6,556 nt of DNA from Ruminococcaceae bacterium UBA7080. GTDB taxonomy: Bacteria > Bacillota > Clostridia > Oscillospirales > Acutalibacteraceae. The DNA lies in the NCBI GenBank assembly GCA_002493595.1, contig DKZG01000013.1:1-6556 (forward strand). The letters are read 5' to 3'. This document shows, in pieces, positions 5,986 through 6,556 of the stretch. The position numbers and the translations under genes were made by a program. A model generated the notes under the pieces. It was given only the letters and a program-made list of their open reading frames with translations, was not told the origin of the DNA and ran no database searches. The stretch's first letter is position 1. Every line of letters begins with the position of its first letter.

Positions 5986-6556
5986 TTAATTCAGTTTTTT
6001 AAGCGTAAGCGAAGCATTTACGCCGCTTCCGAGTGTAACGCCTACTGCAACGAGTGCTGAAAGAACGATGTCGATAACATCTCCGGCATTGAGGTCAATT
6101 ATAACGCTTCCGCTGTAAAGCGATCCTACGCCGGCAGCCAGAAGACGTGATATTGTGGCATTGGGGATATTGCTTGCATTTCTTCTTACTGCAAGTGTAA
6201 GTGTTGTTCCTAATGCTACAGATACAGTGCTGAAATAATTGATTTCATAGGTTCCTGCTTCAGTTACGGTAATGCTGTTAGCAGGTGTATAGGTTACGTT
6301 ATCTGCAGGCATTGTTGATGCCATTGGAATTTGTGTGGATCCTGCAAGTGTAAGCTGAAGTGTTTGAGGTGCTGTGCTGTATACACCACCATATGCAGCT
6401 AAGCCGTCTTCAGGACCTGTTGGGCCTGTAGCACCTGTCGGACCCGTAGCACCAGTCGGACCCGTAGCACCTGTTGGGCCTGTCGGACCGCTTGGGCCTG
6501 TAGTGCCGCTTGGACCGGTAGCGCCTGTTGGACCTGTCGGACCACTTGGACCTGTA
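5986..6556 (-). CDS. Collagen-like protein with BclA-type C-terminal domain (partial at right edge)
   Basis: The minus-strand frame is open from base 6555 to the TAA at 5988-5986, giving 189 residues; the N-terminus is outside the window. Residues 2-49 are 16 uninterrupted Gly-X-Y triplets (GPT, GAT, GPS, GTT, GPE), able to form a collagen triple helix. After a short linker ('DGLAAYGGVYS', 50-60) comes a domain of about 130 residues rich in Thr, Val, Ala and Leu. It holds 'ITVTEAGTYEINY' and 'LNAGDVIDIVL', the hallmarks of the trimeric TNF/C1q-like tail of BclA exosporium proteins. The Met at 6324 is an internal codon of this domain, not a start. Such proteins form hair-like filaments on spores or cell surfaces; location and role here are inferred. 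It is convergent with the AraC-like gene, with 40 bases between stops, and no clear terminator of its own is seen. Confidence 0.85.
   Translation of the reverse strand, partial: TGPSGPTGPTGATGPSGTTGPSGPTGPTGATGPTGATGPTGATGPTGPEDGLAAYGGVYSTAPQTLQLTLAGSTQIPMASTMPADNVTYTPANSITVTEAGTYEINYFSTVSVALGTTLTLAVRRNASNIPNATISRLLAAGVGSLYSGSVIIDLNAGDVIDIVLSALVAVGVTLGSGVNASLTLKKLN
6409..6556 (-). repeat. Tandem 18-bp coding repeat encoding Gly-X-Y triplets
   Basis: Units of 18 bases, each coding for two Gly-X-Y triplets, repeat head to tail to the window edge. The closest copies are 6428-6445, 6446-6463 and 6464-6481, which differ at only one to four positions and encode G-P-T-G-A-T type pairs. Units at 6482-6499 and 6536-6553 and those at 6500-6517 and 6518-6535 form further related pairs. 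Such near-identical units are prone to copy-number change by slippage. Confidence 0.88.

Noticed and set aside
6409..6556. The regular repeat as a CRISPR or non-coding satellite
   Set aside because: The units are contiguous, in frame and encode perfect Gly-X-Y triplets with synonymous variation, so they are a coding collagen repeat without spacers.

Overview
The window looks like chromosomal DNA from a low-to-mid GC Gram-positive anaerobe, most likely a gut-type member of the Clostridia (Ruminococcus/Oscillospiraceae-like). This rests on strong AGGTGAT-type Shine-Dalgarno sites, a lipobox signal peptide, Ig-like Big_3 surface domains, a BclA-like collagen protein and an AraC regulator of Clostridia type. 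The taxonomic call is inference from gene content and was not checked against a database.

Layout. (1) Positions 1-2410, plus strand: the 3' part of a large Ig-like/fibronectin-like surface protein whose start lies outside the window. (2) Positions 2428-2458: a strong GC-rich hairpin between two convergent genes that can terminate both. (3) Positions 2471-5161, minus strand: a complete 896-residue lipoprotein glycoside hydrolase of family GH95 (alpha-L-fucosidase / alpha-L-galactosidase family). The polar catalytic residues appear to be kept, but the sugar-pocket motifs are divergent. (4) Positions 5162-5264: a compact divergent control region with a perfect 11-bp inverted repeat and two opposed extended -10 promoters. 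(5) Positions 5265-5945, plus strand: an AraC-family regulator with an N-terminal cupin and only the first of the two expected helix-turn-helix motifs. A strong terminator folds over its last codons. (6) Positions 5986-6556, minus strand: the C-terminal part of a collagen-like (Gly-X-Y) protein with a BclA-type globular tail, running off the right edge.

How the genes may work together. The clearest unit is the divergent pair of AraC-like regulator and GH95 lipoprotein around one palindrome. The palindrome covers the -35 of the regulator's own promoter and lies just upstream of the weak -35 region of the hydrolase promoter. The simple model is that the regulator senses a sugar through its cupin, represses itself and activates the hydrolase. 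The flanking surface protein and collagen-like protein are convergent with this unit and separated from it by terminators, so they are probably independent. All intergenic gaps are short (60, 103 and 40 bases), and no RNA gene, CRISPR array or insertion sequence was seen.
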